Source of the DNA: an uncultured Collinsella sp.
GTDB taxonomy: Bacteria; Actinomycetota; Coriobacteriia; Coriobacteriales; Coriobacteriaceae
Direction of reading: 5' to 3'
Assembly: GCA_900542635.1 (NCBI GenBank)
Contig: UQOJ01000015.1
Location: 1 to 36,748 of the forward strand
DNA length: 36,748 bases
A model generated the notes under the pieces. That model had not been told where the DNA came from and did not search any database. It saw nothing but the letters and a program-made list of their open reading frames with translations. The translations under genes and the position numbers were made by a program. Each line of letters opens with the position of its first letter. Position 1 is the stretch's first letter. This document shows positions 24,564 through 32,325 of this stretch, in pieces.

Positions 24564-24643
24564 GTCTTGAGCTTGCCCCACTATGGCTCCCAATGGTGCC
24601 GTTCGCGGCGCAGACGGTTGGCTCGTTCGGGCAACGCTCGCTC

Positions 24644-24649
24644 TACAAT
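24644..24649 (+). promoter_or_regulatory. Candidate -10 box of the ClC-family gene
   Basis: TACAAT, 39 bases before the ATG, of the same type as those before trmO and prfC. No consensus -35 hexamer. Confidence 0.5.
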
Positions 24650-24688
24650 AAAACGTATCTATGTCGACTTTGACCGCGGGAGGACCCG

Positions 24689-25993
24689 ATGGATAACCTT
24701 GCCAAACCCACGAACCGAGCGCTGTTTTTGGTCAGCGTCGCCGTGACCGGTGTACTCGCGGGTGCCGCAGTCTGGCTGTTCTTTTTTGCGATGGAGCACG
24801 GTATCGACTATCTATGGACCGAGATTCCGCACGCGCTGGGCGTCGCTTCGCCCGAGCTTGCCAGCGGCCCGTTTGGCTTTCTGCCGTACCCGTTTTTTGT
24901 CTGCCTGCTGGGCGGCCTGTTAATCGGTCTGTACGAAAAGATGACAGGCACCAAGACCGATGACCTCAACCAGGTGATGGCTAAGGTTAAGCAAGACGGG
25001 CGCTACCCGTACGACAACCTGGGCAAGCTTTCGCTCGCGGCATTGCTGCCGCTGCTGTTTGGCGGAAGCATTGGACCGGAGGCCGGCCTGACCGGCGTTA
25101 TCGCCGGTCTGTGCAGCTGGGTCGGCGACCGCATGCGTCGCTTTGGCGCCGAGTTTAGGGAGCTCACGTTGCTGGGCACCCAGGCTGCCCTGACGGCGCT
25201 CTTTACCGCGCCCGTCTTTGGCTTTGTGGCGCCGCTTGCCGGTAGCACCGACGGCCAGGGTGAAGACGCCGACGATGAGTCCGCGTCCGGCGAGATCACC
25301 ATCAAGCTGCCCAAGACGCAAAAGACGGTGGTCTACGGTATTGCGATTGCCGGCGGTCTGGGCACCTACCTGCTGCTTGGACAGCTTGTGGGCGGCGGCA
25401 TGGGCATGCCCAGGTTCGAGTCCGCCGAGGTGGGCAACCTAGAGCTTACCTGGCTCGTCCCTCTGTCGTTGATCGGCACCGTCTGCGGCTGGCTGTACTT
25501 TGTCTCTGAGCATGCAAGCGAGGCACTGTCCCATGCAATAGGGGAGCGTCCTGTCGTCAAGGCCATGCTGGCCGGTCTGGCACTCGCCATCTGTGGCACG
25601 GTCCTGCCCTATACCATGTTTGCCGGCGAGACCCAGGCCGACGTGCTCATGGAAACCTATCTGACCATCCCCGCCGGCGTGCTTATTTTGACCGGTCTGG
25701 TCAAGGCCATGCTGACGCCCGCCCTCATCAACCTTGGTTGGCGCGGCGGTCACTTCTTCCCGGTTATCTTCTCGGGCGTAAGCCTGGGCTATGGCCTTGC
25801 CATCCTCACCGGCGCAGATCCGGTCTTTTGCGTCGCCGTCTGCACGGCATCGACGATGGGCGCCGTCATGCGCCAACCCGTTATGGTCGTGGGCTTGTTG
25901 CTCATGTGCTTCCCACTCAAGGGTATCGTCTGCATGATCATCGCGGCCGTCATCGCTGCCGGTATTCCACTGCCCAAGCCGCTGCGCAAGTAG
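24689..25993 (+). CDS. ClC-family chloride channel/antiporter homologue (YfeO-like)
   Basis: 434 residues with about ten to eleven membrane helices and the ClC fold. The selectivity segment is 'GGSIGPEAGLTG' (about residues 124-135), and 'LGWRGGHFFPVIFSGVSLG' corresponds to the second anion-contact loop. In classic ClC proteins the first motif reads G-(K/R)-E-G-P with a gating glutamate; here the place of that Glu is Ile and a Glu follows the Pro, as in the YfeO group of ion-channel proteins. A 25-residue acidic stretch (about 187-200, 'GQGEDADDES') lies in a cytoplasmic loop. GGGAGG precedes the ATG. The gene stands alone. Transported ion (chloride or fluoride) cannot be read. Confidence 0.88.
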   Translation: MDNLAKPTNRALFLVSVAVTGVLAGAAVWLFFFAMEHGIDYLWTEIPHALGVASPELASGPFGFLPYPFFVCLLGGLLIGLYEKMTGTKTDDLNQVMAKVKQDGRYPYDNLGKLSLAALLPLLFGGSIGPEAGLTGVIAGLCSWVGDRMRRFGAEFRELTLLGTQAALTALFTAPVFGFVAPLAGSTDGQGEDADDESASGEITIKLPKTQKTVVYGIAIAGGLGTYLLLGQLVGGGMGMPRFESAEVGNLELTWLVPLSLIGTVCGWLYFVSEHASEALSHAIGERPVVKAMLAGLALAICGTVLPYTMFAGETQADVLMETYLTIPAGVLILTGLVKAMLTPALINLGWRGGHFFPVIFSGVSLGYGLAILTGADPVFCVAVCTASTMGAVMRQPVMVVGLLLMCFPLKGIVCMIIAAVIAAGIPLPKPLRK

Positions 25994-25997
25994 CACA

Positions 25998-26029
25998 GTG
26001 GCGCACGCCGGGGACATGCCCTTTGCCAC
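25998..26029. repeat. Degenerate palindrome between convergent genes
   Basis: Outer arms GTGGC (25998-26002) and GCCAC (26025-26029) enclose GGGGACA-like and TGCCC-like parts. It resembles a decayed form of the palindrome at 15504-15526. It may help end transcription from both sides. Confidence 0.4.
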
Positions 26030-26083
26030 GGATTTGCGGGGAGGGGCGGCGATCGCGTCCTTCGCGGATTGAGACTCGTGTGG

Positions 26084-26782
26084 CTACAGATCGCGTACTC
26101 GATAAACCTTGGTGCTGACGGTGCAGCTGATTGCGCATAGTGCGAGCGCCAGTACGGCAATTCCTGCACACAGACAGCCAAGGACGGCAGGATCGGGATT
26201 CGCCCCGGCAATCGACATAAGCCAGTTGCTGATGGGGTTGGAGGAGCTCAGCGCTGCCATGGTAAGGCATCCGAGTAGGGCAAACAGGCCAACGGATAGG
26301 CGCAGTGCCTCCATGTGTCCAAATCGGAAGAACAGCGGCTGTGCCAAGAACACCATCATGAGGGAGATGAGCATCGATGCTGCCGAGGCGGTTGCGATTT
26401 CAAAGATCGTCTGGCATGTCGAAGGGATGCCCATGGGGTCGAAGAGCGGAAGGGCGAGGATGTTCAGAAGCGTAGCCGCGCATGCCATGACGATCGAGAA
26501 GACAACGATGCACAGGTAGCGTGCGCAAATAATGTCTTTGCGCGAGAAGGGCAACGTTGCTCGATAACGTTCCCAGCCGTTTTGGTTATCGTAGCCAGCT
26601 AGCGAGTTCATGATTATGATGGGCGACATTGCGCTGACCGCACAGGCGCCGGCGCTCATGCCGGAATCGCCGTCTGTCGCGTTGGCAAGGGTTAGCACGA
26701 CGAAGATGAACAGGCCGACGCCCGCGATGCTCGGGGCGAGCGTGCGAACGATGGCGGTCTCGGACATAAAGGCGCGTTTCAT
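26084..26782 (-). CDS. ABC-2-type transporter permease
   Basis: 232 residues with about six membrane segments, beginning with 'TLAPSIAGVGLFIFVVLTLAN', then 'SAMSPIIIMNSLAGYDNQNG' and 'ERYRATLPFSRKDIICARY', a signature of ABC-2 membrane proteins of the DUF-type found in Gram-positives. Its ATG overlaps the stop of the ATPase gene (ATGA at 26779-26782), so the two proteins are made together and form the transporter. The operon is GntR regulator, ATPase, permease, like the YtrA-type operons of Firmicutes. Whether it exports a lipid, peptide or drug cannot be told from sequence. Confidence 0.85.
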   Translation of the reverse strand: MKRAFMSETAIVRTLAPSIAGVGLFIFVVLTLANATDGDSGMSAGACAVSAMSPIIIMNSLAGYDNQNGWERYRATLPFSRKDIICARYLCIVVFSIVMACAATLLNILALPLFDPMGIPSTCQTIFEIATASAASMLISLMMVFLAQPLFFRFGHMEALRLSVGLFALLGCLTMAALSSSNPISNWLMSIAGANPDPAVLGCLCAGIAVLALALCAISCTVSTKVYRVRDL

Positions 26783-27660
26783 TTCGAAGCCCCTTTCAGC
26801 GTGAGGCGTAGATAGTCGTCAATGGTTGCCCGATCGCAGGGAATCTCGGGGAAGGCCTCGAGCGTTTCGCGACGGTTGGGCACGAGCACGTCCACGCTAT
26901 AGGCGTGGTGGACGGCACGGGCGCCTTCGACGCAAGCCATAAGCTCGGCGGCCTGTGCTTGGGTGCAGTGGGCGATGCCGGCGCGGTCGGTAATGTCCTC
27001 GCGCGGCAGGTCAAAAATAATCGAGCCATTATCGATGCAGATGACGCGATCAGCGGTGCGATCGAGGTCGGACGTAATGTGGCTCGAGAGTAACACGCTG
27101 TGCTGGCCGTCGGCGACAAAGGCAAGCAGCTCATCAAGCAGTTCCTCGCGTGCCATGGGATCGAGGCCCGCGGTGGCTTCGTCCAAAACGAGCAGCTTGG
27201 CATTGTGGCTGAGTGCACAGGCAAGCTGCAGTTTCATGCCCATGCCGCGGGAGAGGTCCTTGACCTTTGTCTTGGGATCGAGGCCAAATTGGCTGATGAG
27301 GTCGGCGAAGGTGCCATGGCTCCAGGCGGGGTACGCCGGTCTTACGAGTGCCTCAACTTCGGTCACCTTGAGTGTGGAAGGGAAAGGACACGTGTCCAGC
27401 ACGAGACCGACACAGGTGCGCAAGCAGCGCTGCGCTTCACCGGGTGCGTCGGCGCCACAGCGCTGCCCAAACAGGTGCACCTCGCCGGCATCGAGTTTGA
27501 TAAGCCCAAGCGCGGCTCGAATCGTCGTTGTTTTGCCGGCACCGTTGGCACCCACAAAGCCGACAATCTGGCCGGGCTCCACAGCGAGCGTGACATCACG
27601 CAGCGAAAAACGGTCGCTCACACGGCGTGAGATGCCTTTGAGTTCTAGCAAGTTTTGCAT
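26779..27660 (-). CDS. ABC transporter ATP-binding protein
   Basis: 293 residues. Walker A GANGAGKT (37-44), a slightly degenerate signature ('LSRGMGMKLQLACALSHNA'), Walker B with 'LLVLDEATAGLD' and the switch His in 'LLSSHITSDLD' show a functional ABC ATPase. The C-terminal 60 residues form a regulatory extension seen in CcmA-type ABC-2 ATPases. The start at 27660 has GAAAGG upstream. It follows the GntR gene by 23 bases and its last bases overlap the permease start, so this is a three-gene operon. It energises the permease encoded next. Confidence 0.93.
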   Translation of the reverse strand: MQNLLELKGISRRVSDRFSLRDVTLAVEPGQIVGFVGANGAGKTTTIRAALGLIKLDAGEVHLFGQRCGADAPGEAQRCLRTCVGLVLDTCPFPSTLKVTEVEALVRPAYPAWSHGTFADLISQFGLDPKTKVKDLSRGMGMKLQLACALSHNAKLLVLDEATAGLDPMAREELLDELLAFVADGQHSVLLSSHITSDLDRTADRVICIDNGSIIFDLPREDITDRAGIAHCTQAQAAELMACVEGARAVHHAYSVDVLVPNRRETLEAFPEIPCDRATIDDYLRLTLKGASK

Positions 27661-27683
27661 GGTATAGCCTTTCTTGCAGATGG

Positions 27684-28064
27684 CTACTGCATGGTTTCGG
27701 GGGCTACCAGGTCGAGCATCTCGTGCAGTTTGTCGCGCGTGACACCCAGGGTTTCGGCTTGGCTTGCCGCTTTCGCAAGCAGATCTTCGATATGGCAGAG
27801 CTGGTTTTCGCGCAAGAGCTCTTGGTTGCCCTCGGCGACAAAACAGCCCTTGCCCTGCACGGTGCAGATAAACCCGAGCTGCTCCAGGTCGGCGTAGGCG
27901 CGCTTGGTGGTGATGACGCTCACGCCAAGATCGCTCGCGAGCGCACGGATGCTGGGGAGTTTGGCGCCCGCAGCGAGCGTGCCCGAAAGGATCTGAGCTT
28001 TGACCTGCGAGGCTATTTGCTCGTAGATGGGTTTATCGCTCGAATTGGATAGGATGATGTCCAC
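27684..28064 (-). CDS. GntR-family regulator, YtrA-like
   Basis: 126 residues. The N-terminal winged helix has 'PIYEQIASQVKAQILSGTL', 'LPSIRALASDLGVSVITTKR' and 'YADLEQLGFICTVQGKGCFV', as in GntR. The C-terminal part is only a short helical tail of some 45 residues, without an effector domain, which fits the YtrA subfamily; such proteins regulate a following ABC operon. It starts at GTG (28064) with AAGGAG (28070-28075) five bases upstream. The promoter overlaps a palindrome at 28087-28125. It probably represses its own operon, and a ligand or the transporter itself may set its activity. Confidence 0.9.
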   Translation of the reverse strand: MDIILSNSSDKPIYEQIASQVKAQILSGTLAAGAKLPSIRALASDLGVSVITTKRAYADLEQLGFICTVQGKGCFVAEGNQELLRENQLCHIEDLLAKAASQAETLGVTRDKLHEMLDLVAPETMQ

Positions 28065-28086
28065 AGCGGCTCCTTAGCTGATGGGC

Positions 28087-28142
28087 TACACGTGTATATA
28101 ACCGGTAAGCACAGTATATATACACTATGCACAGTTCTGCAA
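28087..28142 (-). promoter_or_regulatory. Promoter and palindromic operator of the GntR/ABC operon
   Basis: Minus-strand -35 TTGCAG (28137-28142), 18-base spacer, -10 TATACT (28113-28118). Arms GTGTATATA (28092-28100) and TATATACAC (28117-28125) form an inverted repeat that covers the -10, and TACACGTGTA (28087-28096) is a further perfect palindrome. A bound repressor would block the polymerase. Confidence 0.65.
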
Positions 28143-28226
28143 GAGGCAAATGCGGATTGGGCCGGCTGCCCAAGCCCCAACTGATGAATTTGTCCTGATA
28201 GGCGTCCTAGAGCGAGGTTTCGCGGC

Positions 28227-28232
28227 TACAAT
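28227..28232 (+). promoter_or_regulatory. Candidate -10 box of prfC
   Basis: TACAAT in context GCTACAATAATGC; 48 bases before the start codon. No good -35 hexamer. Confidence 0.5.
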
Positions 28233-28279
28233 AATGCGGTTACAACGACGTAATGCACTCAATGCAAGAAAGGATCCGC

Positions 28280-29893
28280 ATGGCAAGCCTGTCGGATGAA
28301 ATCTCGTCGCGCCGCACATTCGCGATCATCAGCCACCCGGACGCCGGTAAGACCACACTTACCGAGAAGCTGCTGCTCTATACCGGCAGCATTCAGACCG
28401 CCGGCTCGGTCAAGGGCAAGAGCTCGGCCAAGCACGCCGTCTCGGACTGGATGGACATCGAGAAGGAGCGCGGTATTTCCGTTACCTCCTCGGTGCTGCA
28501 GTTCACCTACAACGGCGCCTGCGTCAACATCCTCGATACACCCGGTCACCAGGATTTCTCGGAGGATACCTACCGTACCCTTATGGCCGCTGACGCCGCG
28601 GTCATGGTCATCGACGGCGCTAAGGGCGTCGAGGCCCAGACCAAAAAGCTCTTTAAGGTCTGTACGCTGCGCCACATTCCCATCTTCACCTTTGTGAACA
28701 AGCTCGACCACGAGGCTCGCGATCCGTTTGAGCTCATGGAAGAGATCGAGAACGTTCTGGGCATCAATACGTATCCTATGAACTGGCCGATCGGCAGCGG
28801 CCGCAATTTCCGCGGCGTGTTCGATCGTCAAACCCGTCGCGTTATCGCCTTTGAGGGCGACGGTCACGCCAACGCCACCAAGAAGGTCGCCGAGGTCGAG
28901 GCCGAGTTGGGCGATCCTTCCATGGACGAGCTTATTGGCGAAGAAAACCATAAGAACCTGATGGACGATATCGAGCTGCTCGATGGTGCCGGCGACGAGC
29001 TCGACTTGGATGCTGTGGCCTGCGGCAAGCTGAGCCCGGCGTTCTTTGGCTCGGCGCTTACCAACTTTGGCGTGGAGCCCTTCCTCAAGGAGTTCCTGCG
29101 TCTGGCCCCGACGCCGCGCGCCTATACCGATACGCTCACCAGCGAGCCGGTCGATCCCTGCCGCGACGACTTTAGCGGCTTTGTGTTTAAGATCCAGGCC
29201 AACATGGACAAGAACCACCGTGACCGCATCGCCTTTGTGCGCATTTGTTCGGGCAAGTTCGAGCGCGGCATGGATGCGTTCCACATGCAGGGCAACCGCA
29301 AGCTCAAGCTTGCCACGGGCACGTCGATGATGGCCGATGACCGCGCCATCGTGGACGAGGCGTACGCGGGCGATATCGTGGGCCTGTTCGACCCGGGTAT
29401 CTTTAGCATCGGCGACACCGTGTGCTCCGGCAAACGCCACGTGCAGTACCCGCAGATCCCGACGTTTGCCCCCGAGATGTTCGCTCGCATTACGCAGGTC
29501 GACACGCTCAAGCGCAAGCAGTTCGTCAAGGGCATGGAGGAGCTTGCCCAGGAGGGTGCCATCCAGATCTTCCGCGAGCTGGGTGCCGGCATGGAGAGCG
29601 TCATCGTGGGCGTGGTCGGCGTGCTGCAGTTTGAGGTACTCGAGCGCCGCCTCAAGGCCGAGTACCGTGTTGAGGTTCGTCGCCAGCCACTGCCCTATAC
29701 GGACATCCGCTGGATCCAGAACGACCCCGACACCATCGATATCCCGGGCCTTTCGCTCACGCGCGACACGCTGCGTGTCGAGGACATGCGCGGCGGTAAG
29801 CTGCTGCTGTTCACGAGTCCGTGGAACGTGGATTGGGCAACCGATCACAACCCCGATCTTATCCTGTCGGAGTTTGGCAACGTAGCCTTTTAA
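28280..29893 (+). CDS. prfC: Peptide chain release factor 3
   Basis: 537 residues. RF3 is a translational GTPase that removes RF1/RF2 from the ribosome. The GTPase domain has G1 'SHPDAGKTTLTEKLL' (18-32), the switch region around 'VSDWMDIEKERGISVTSS', G3 'DTPGHQDFSEDTY' and G4 'NKLDHEARDP'. The 'SDWMDIEKERGISV' order and the 'RGISV' and 'LRLAPTPRAY' segments favour RF3 over EF-G or EF-Tu. Domain II begins near residue 300. The start at 28280 has AAGAAAGGA upstream and gives a first motif at the usual distance; an upstream ATG at 28253 would add nine residues. It is the only gene of its kind here, and it appears intact and full-length. Confidence 0.96.
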   Translation: MASLSDEISSRRTFAIISHPDAGKTTLTEKLLLYTGSIQTAGSVKGKSSAKHAVSDWMDIEKERGISVTSSVLQFTYNGACVNILDTPGHQDFSEDTYRTLMAADAAVMVIDGAKGVEAQTKKLFKVCTLRHIPIFTFVNKLDHEARDPFELMEEIENVLGINTYPMNWPIGSGRNFRGVFDRQTRRVIAFEGDGHANATKKVAEVEAELGDPSMDELIGEENHKNLMDDIELLDGAGDELDLDAVACGKLSPAFFGSALTNFGVEPFLKEFLRLAPTPRAYTDTLTSEPVDPCRDDFSGFVFKIQANMDKNHRDRIAFVRICSGKFERGMDAFHMQGNRKLKLATGTSMMADDRAIVDEAYAGDIVGLFDPGIFSIGDTVCSGKRHVQYPQIPTFAPEMFARITQVDTLKRKQFVKGMEELAQEGAIQIFRELGAGMESVIVGVVGVLQFEVLERRLKAEYRVEVRRQPLPYTDIRWIQNDPDTIDIPGLSLTRDTLRVEDMRGGKLLLFTSPWNVDWATDHNPDLILSEFGNVAF

Positions 29894-29898
29894 CGCAT

Positions 29899-29930
29899 CG
29901 GCGCGGTGGTCCTGCGGGGCTGCCGCGCCG
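29899..29930 (+). terminator. Possible terminator after prfC
   Basis: An eight-bp arm CGGCGCGG (29899-29906) pairs with CCGCGCCG (29923-29930), followed by a weak T-rich tail TTTGCTT. The tail is poor, so this is uncertain. Confidence 0.45.
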
Positions 29931-29993
29931 TTTGCTTGCCTGATGCCGCGTGAGCGGCTATCATACCCACCGTCGTCTCAAGACCGGGGCGTC

Positions 29994-30043
29994 CGAGCAG
30001 TTCGGGTCCGATATCCTGCTCGTTAAACCTAAAACCAAAGGAG
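29994..30043 (+). promoter_or_regulatory. Structured leader of the Vut-type transporter gene
   Basis: A seven-bp stem CGAGCAG (29994-30000) with CTGCTCG (30016-30022) is followed directly by an A-rich single-stranded stretch (30023-30039) that runs into AAAGGAG. Loop GGT and tail ACC could pair. This stem-plus-A-rich-tail shape recalls preQ1-type riboswitches, but conserved residues were not confirmed. Confidence 0.3.
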
Positions 30044-30049
30044 TACACA

Positions 30050-30772
30050 ATGATCAAGAAGGTCATGGAGGACTACAAGGTCCTGTTGCGGAGCATTCCC
30101 GCGGCAACGGTTTCGCTGTTTTTCGTGAGCGTCATCATGATGAACCTGCTGGCCAACAAAGAGCTCATCAGCCTGCCGTATCTGGCACTCGATTGCGGCT
30201 TTGTGGTGAGCTGGGTTTCGTTTTTGTGCCAGGACATGATCTGCAAGCGCTTTGGCGCCAAGGCATCCATCAAAATCTCTATCCTTGCACTGGCGGTCAA
30301 CCTCGCCGTGAGCCTGTGCTTTTGGGCATGCTCGCTCACGCCCGGCATGTGGGGCGCCTACTACGACACGGGCATGATCGAGGTCAACACCGCCCTTAAC
30401 GCCACTATCGGCGGCACCTGGTACGTGGTGCTGGGCTCTTCGCTGGCAATGCTCGTTTCTGCCGTGGTTAACTCCACGCTCAACCAGTCGCTCGGCCGTA
30501 TGCTCAAGAAGAATAACTTTGCGAGCTTTGCCTTCCGTTCCTATGTGTCCACGGGTGTTGGCCAGTTTATCGACAACCTGGTCTTTGCCATCGTGGTGAG
30601 CCACACGTTCTTTGGTTGGACCTGGGTGCAGGTCCTTATGTGCTCGCTGACCGGCGCTGTTGCCGAGCTGCTGTGCGAGGTCTTCCTGAGCCCCGTGGGC
30701 TACAAGGTCGTGCGCGGCTGGGAGCGCGAGAATGTGGGTTCCGAGTACCTCGAGCGCCACGCAACCGCCTAA
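30050..30772 (+). CDS. VUT/YhhQ-family transporter (queuosine precursor family)
   Basis: 240 residues with about six membrane segments (about 17-34, 42-60, 72-96, 115-138, 165-188, 192-215). Typical marks of the PF02592-type family are 'SVIMMNLLANKELI', 'CQDMICKRFGAKASIKISIL', and the second half motif 'STGVGQFIDNLVFAIVVSH' with the conserved Gln-Phe-Asp cluster. Members such as YhhQ import queuosine precursors (preQ0/preQ1). Queuosine-pathway genes are absent here, so substrate is inferred. AAAGGAG (30037-30043) is the ribosome site. The stop is followed within ten bases by a dehydrogenase gene, so the two are co-transcribed. The leader contains a hairpin (29994-30022). Confidence 0.85.
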   Translation: MIKKVMEDYKVLLRSIPAATVSLFFVSVIMMNLLANKELISLPYLALDCGFVVSWVSFLCQDMICKRFGAKASIKISILALAVNLAVSLCFWACSLTPGMWGAYYDTGMIEVNTALNATIGGTWYVVLGSSLAMLVSAVVNSTLNQSLGRMLKKNNFASFAFRSYVSTGVGQFIDNLVFAIVVSHTFFGWTWVQVLMCSLTGAVAELLCEVFLSPVGYKVVRGWERENVGSEYLERHATA

Positions 30773-30781
30773 GGAGCAAGT

Positions 30782-31462
30782 ATGCGGGTTTTGATCACGG
30801 GCGCTTCGGGTGGTATCGGAGCTGCATGCGTGCAGCGGTTTTTGGACGAGGACCACGAGGTCGTGGGCTTTGACCTGCTGCCGGCGGCGATCGAGCACGA
30901 GCGCTACCGCCATCTGATCGTTGATGTCCGCGAGCCTGACTCGTTTCCGGGCGACCTTGAGCCTCAGGTAATCGTGAACGTTGCCGGTACGCAGGATTCG
31001 GCCGACGACATCGCCGCCAACCTGTATGGCATCATCAACGTGACCGAGCGCTACGCCTTTGTGGGGGAGGGGCTTGTCGCCAAGCCGGCGCCGTCTATCA
31101 AATCCGTGGTCAATGTGGGGTCGGCGAGCGGGCATACGGGATCGGAGTTTCCCGACTATGCCGCCAGCAAGGGCGGCGTTATCGCCTACACCAAGAACCT
31201 TGCAAACCGGCTGGCACCGCAGGCCATCGCCAACAGTGTGGACCCGGGCGGCGTTATAACGCCGCTCAACCGTTGCGTGATGGAAGACGAGCACCTGTGG
31301 AACCAGATTATGGAGCTCACGCCGCTTAAACGCTGGGCCACCGCCCAAGAGATCGCCGAGTGGATTTACTTTGTGGGCGTGACCAACCGGTTTATGACCG
31401 GACAGAGTTTGCTCATTGACGGTGGCGAGGCGGGCCGCACACAATTTATATGGCCCGAATAG
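30782..31462 (+). CDS. Short-chain dehydrogenase/reductase
   Basis: 226 residues, a slightly short classic SDR. The cofactor motif TGASGGIG (6-13), 'NVAGT' (the NAG-like motif), the catalytic Ser in 'VNVGSASGHTGS' and the YAASK motif (Tyr/Lys pair) are present, and the C-terminus shows 'GQSLLIDGGEA'. 'VDVREPD' follows the second strand, and the acidic residue in 'VVGFDLLP' after the second strand suggests NAD(H) rather than NADP(H). AAGGAG overlaps the stop of the Vut-type gene. The two genes share a message, but no functional link is obvious. A bidirectional-looking terminator follows at 31464. Confidence 0.9.
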   Translation: MRVLITGASGGIGAACVQRFLDEDHEVVGFDLLPAAIEHERYRHLIVDVREPDSFPGDLEPQVIVNVAGTQDSADDIAANLYGIINVTERYAFVGEGLVAKPAPSIKSVVNVGSASGHTGSEFPDYAASKGGVIAYTKNLANRLAPQAIANSVDPGGVITPLNRCVMEDEHLWNQIMELTPLKRWATAQEIAEWIYFVGVTNRFMTGQSLLIDGGEAGRTQFIWPE

Positions 31463-31463
31463 G

Positions 31464-31499
31464 AAACGCGCCCGATGGAAAGCCGTCGGGCGCGTTTTT
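31464..31499 (+). terminator. Rho-independent terminator after the dehydrogenase gene
   Basis: A 12-bp stem (31464-31475 with 31486-31497) around a 10-base loop with two further G-C pairs (GG/CC) closing an AAAG tetraloop; T's continue to 31499. It also separates the convergent uracil-DNA glycosylase gene. Confidence 0.9.
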
Positions 31500-31512
31500 G
31501 ATGCATCGTTTT

Positions 31513-32238
31513 TTAGCCGAGGCAGGTCCAGTTGACGGGGGTCGAGCCGTGCTGTTCGAGTAGTCGATTGGCAGCGGAGAAGGGGCGCGACCCCATAAAA
31601 GCTGGGAGTTCTGCCGTGGCACGGTTGGCCGAAAGCGGCGAGGGGTGTGTGGAGGCCAGACAGAACTTGTCGGTTGCCTTGTCCGCACCAGTTGCGACGA
31701 GCTTACCTTCGACCATCTGCTGGGCAAAGCGGCCCCATGCCAAAAAGACTACCGGTTGGGGCAGCTGGCAGCAGCGTTCGATAACGTAGTCGGTGAGCGT
31801 GCTCCAGCCCAGTTTGGCGTGCGAGTTGGCGGCATGCTCGCGTACGGTGAGCGTGGTGTTGAGGAGCAGGACGCCCTGCTGTGCCCATGGGGTTAGGTCT
31901 CCCGTGGCGGGAATGGGGTAGCCCAGATCGGCATTGAGTTCCTTGTAGATGTTGCGCAGGCTCGGCGGCAACTTGGTTTGCGTCGCGGGGACCGAGAACG
32001 ACAGCCCCATAGCCTGGTTGGGTCCGTGATAGGGGTCTTGACCCAAGATGACAACCTTGACCTGGTCGGCCGGCGTGTAGGCGAGGGCATTGAGGATGTC
32101 GTCTTGTGCCGGGTAGATAGTCTGCTCGGCACGCAAAAGGGCGATGCGCTCGAGCAGCTGGTTCGTAGTGTCACGTACCGGCTGCGGCGCATCGCCCAAC
32201 CAAGTTGCTATGTTGCGGTCGCGAGTTGCGGTGTCCAT
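31513..32238 (-). CDS. ung: Uracil-DNA glycosylase
   Basis: 241 residues, full-length family 1 enzyme that removes uracil from DNA. The water-activating motif GQDPYHGP (66-73; Asp68 and His71), 'LLLNTTLTV' (uracil-specific Asn127 region) and the DNA-intercalation loop 'STHPSPLSA' with His198 are all present. 'PPSLRNIYKEL' is the minor-groove contact loop. GGAGCC precedes the ATG by a few bases. On the minus strand a TACAAT box (32274-32279) lies about 35 bases before the start. It is convergent with the short-chain dehydrogenase gene. Confidence 0.97.
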   Translation of the reverse strand: MDTATRDRNIATWLGDAPQPVRDTTNQLLERIALLRAEQTIYPAQDDILNALAYTPADQVKVVILGQDPYHGPNQAMGLSFSVPATQTKLPPSLRNIYKELNADLGYPIPATGDLTPWAQQGVLLLNTTLTVREHAANSHAKLGWSTLTDYVIERCCQLPQPVVFLAWGRFAQQMVEGKLVATGADKATDKFCLASTHPSPLSANRATAELPAFMGSRPFSAANRLLEQHGSTPVNWTCLG

Positions 32239-32273
32239 GGGGCTCCTTTATGGCAGATACTCTGTTGGCATCT

Positions 32274-32279
32274 ATTGTA
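32274..32279 (-). promoter_or_regulatory. Candidate -10 box of ung
   Basis: TACAAT on the minus strand (ATTGTA on the plus strand), about 35 bases upstream of the ung start. It matches the boxes before trmO, prfC and the ClC gene. Confidence 0.5.
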
Positions 32280-32325
32280 AAGGCGTCCGGAGACCTTTAT
32301 GCCACGGCTGTATGAAGAGTGGGGT

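Noticed and set aside
28259..29848. Long open frame of about 529 codons on the strand opposite prfC
   Set aside because: prfC is clearly coding on the other strand with all motifs; the opposing frame is a by-product of GC-rich codon use and has no recognisable domain or ribosome site.
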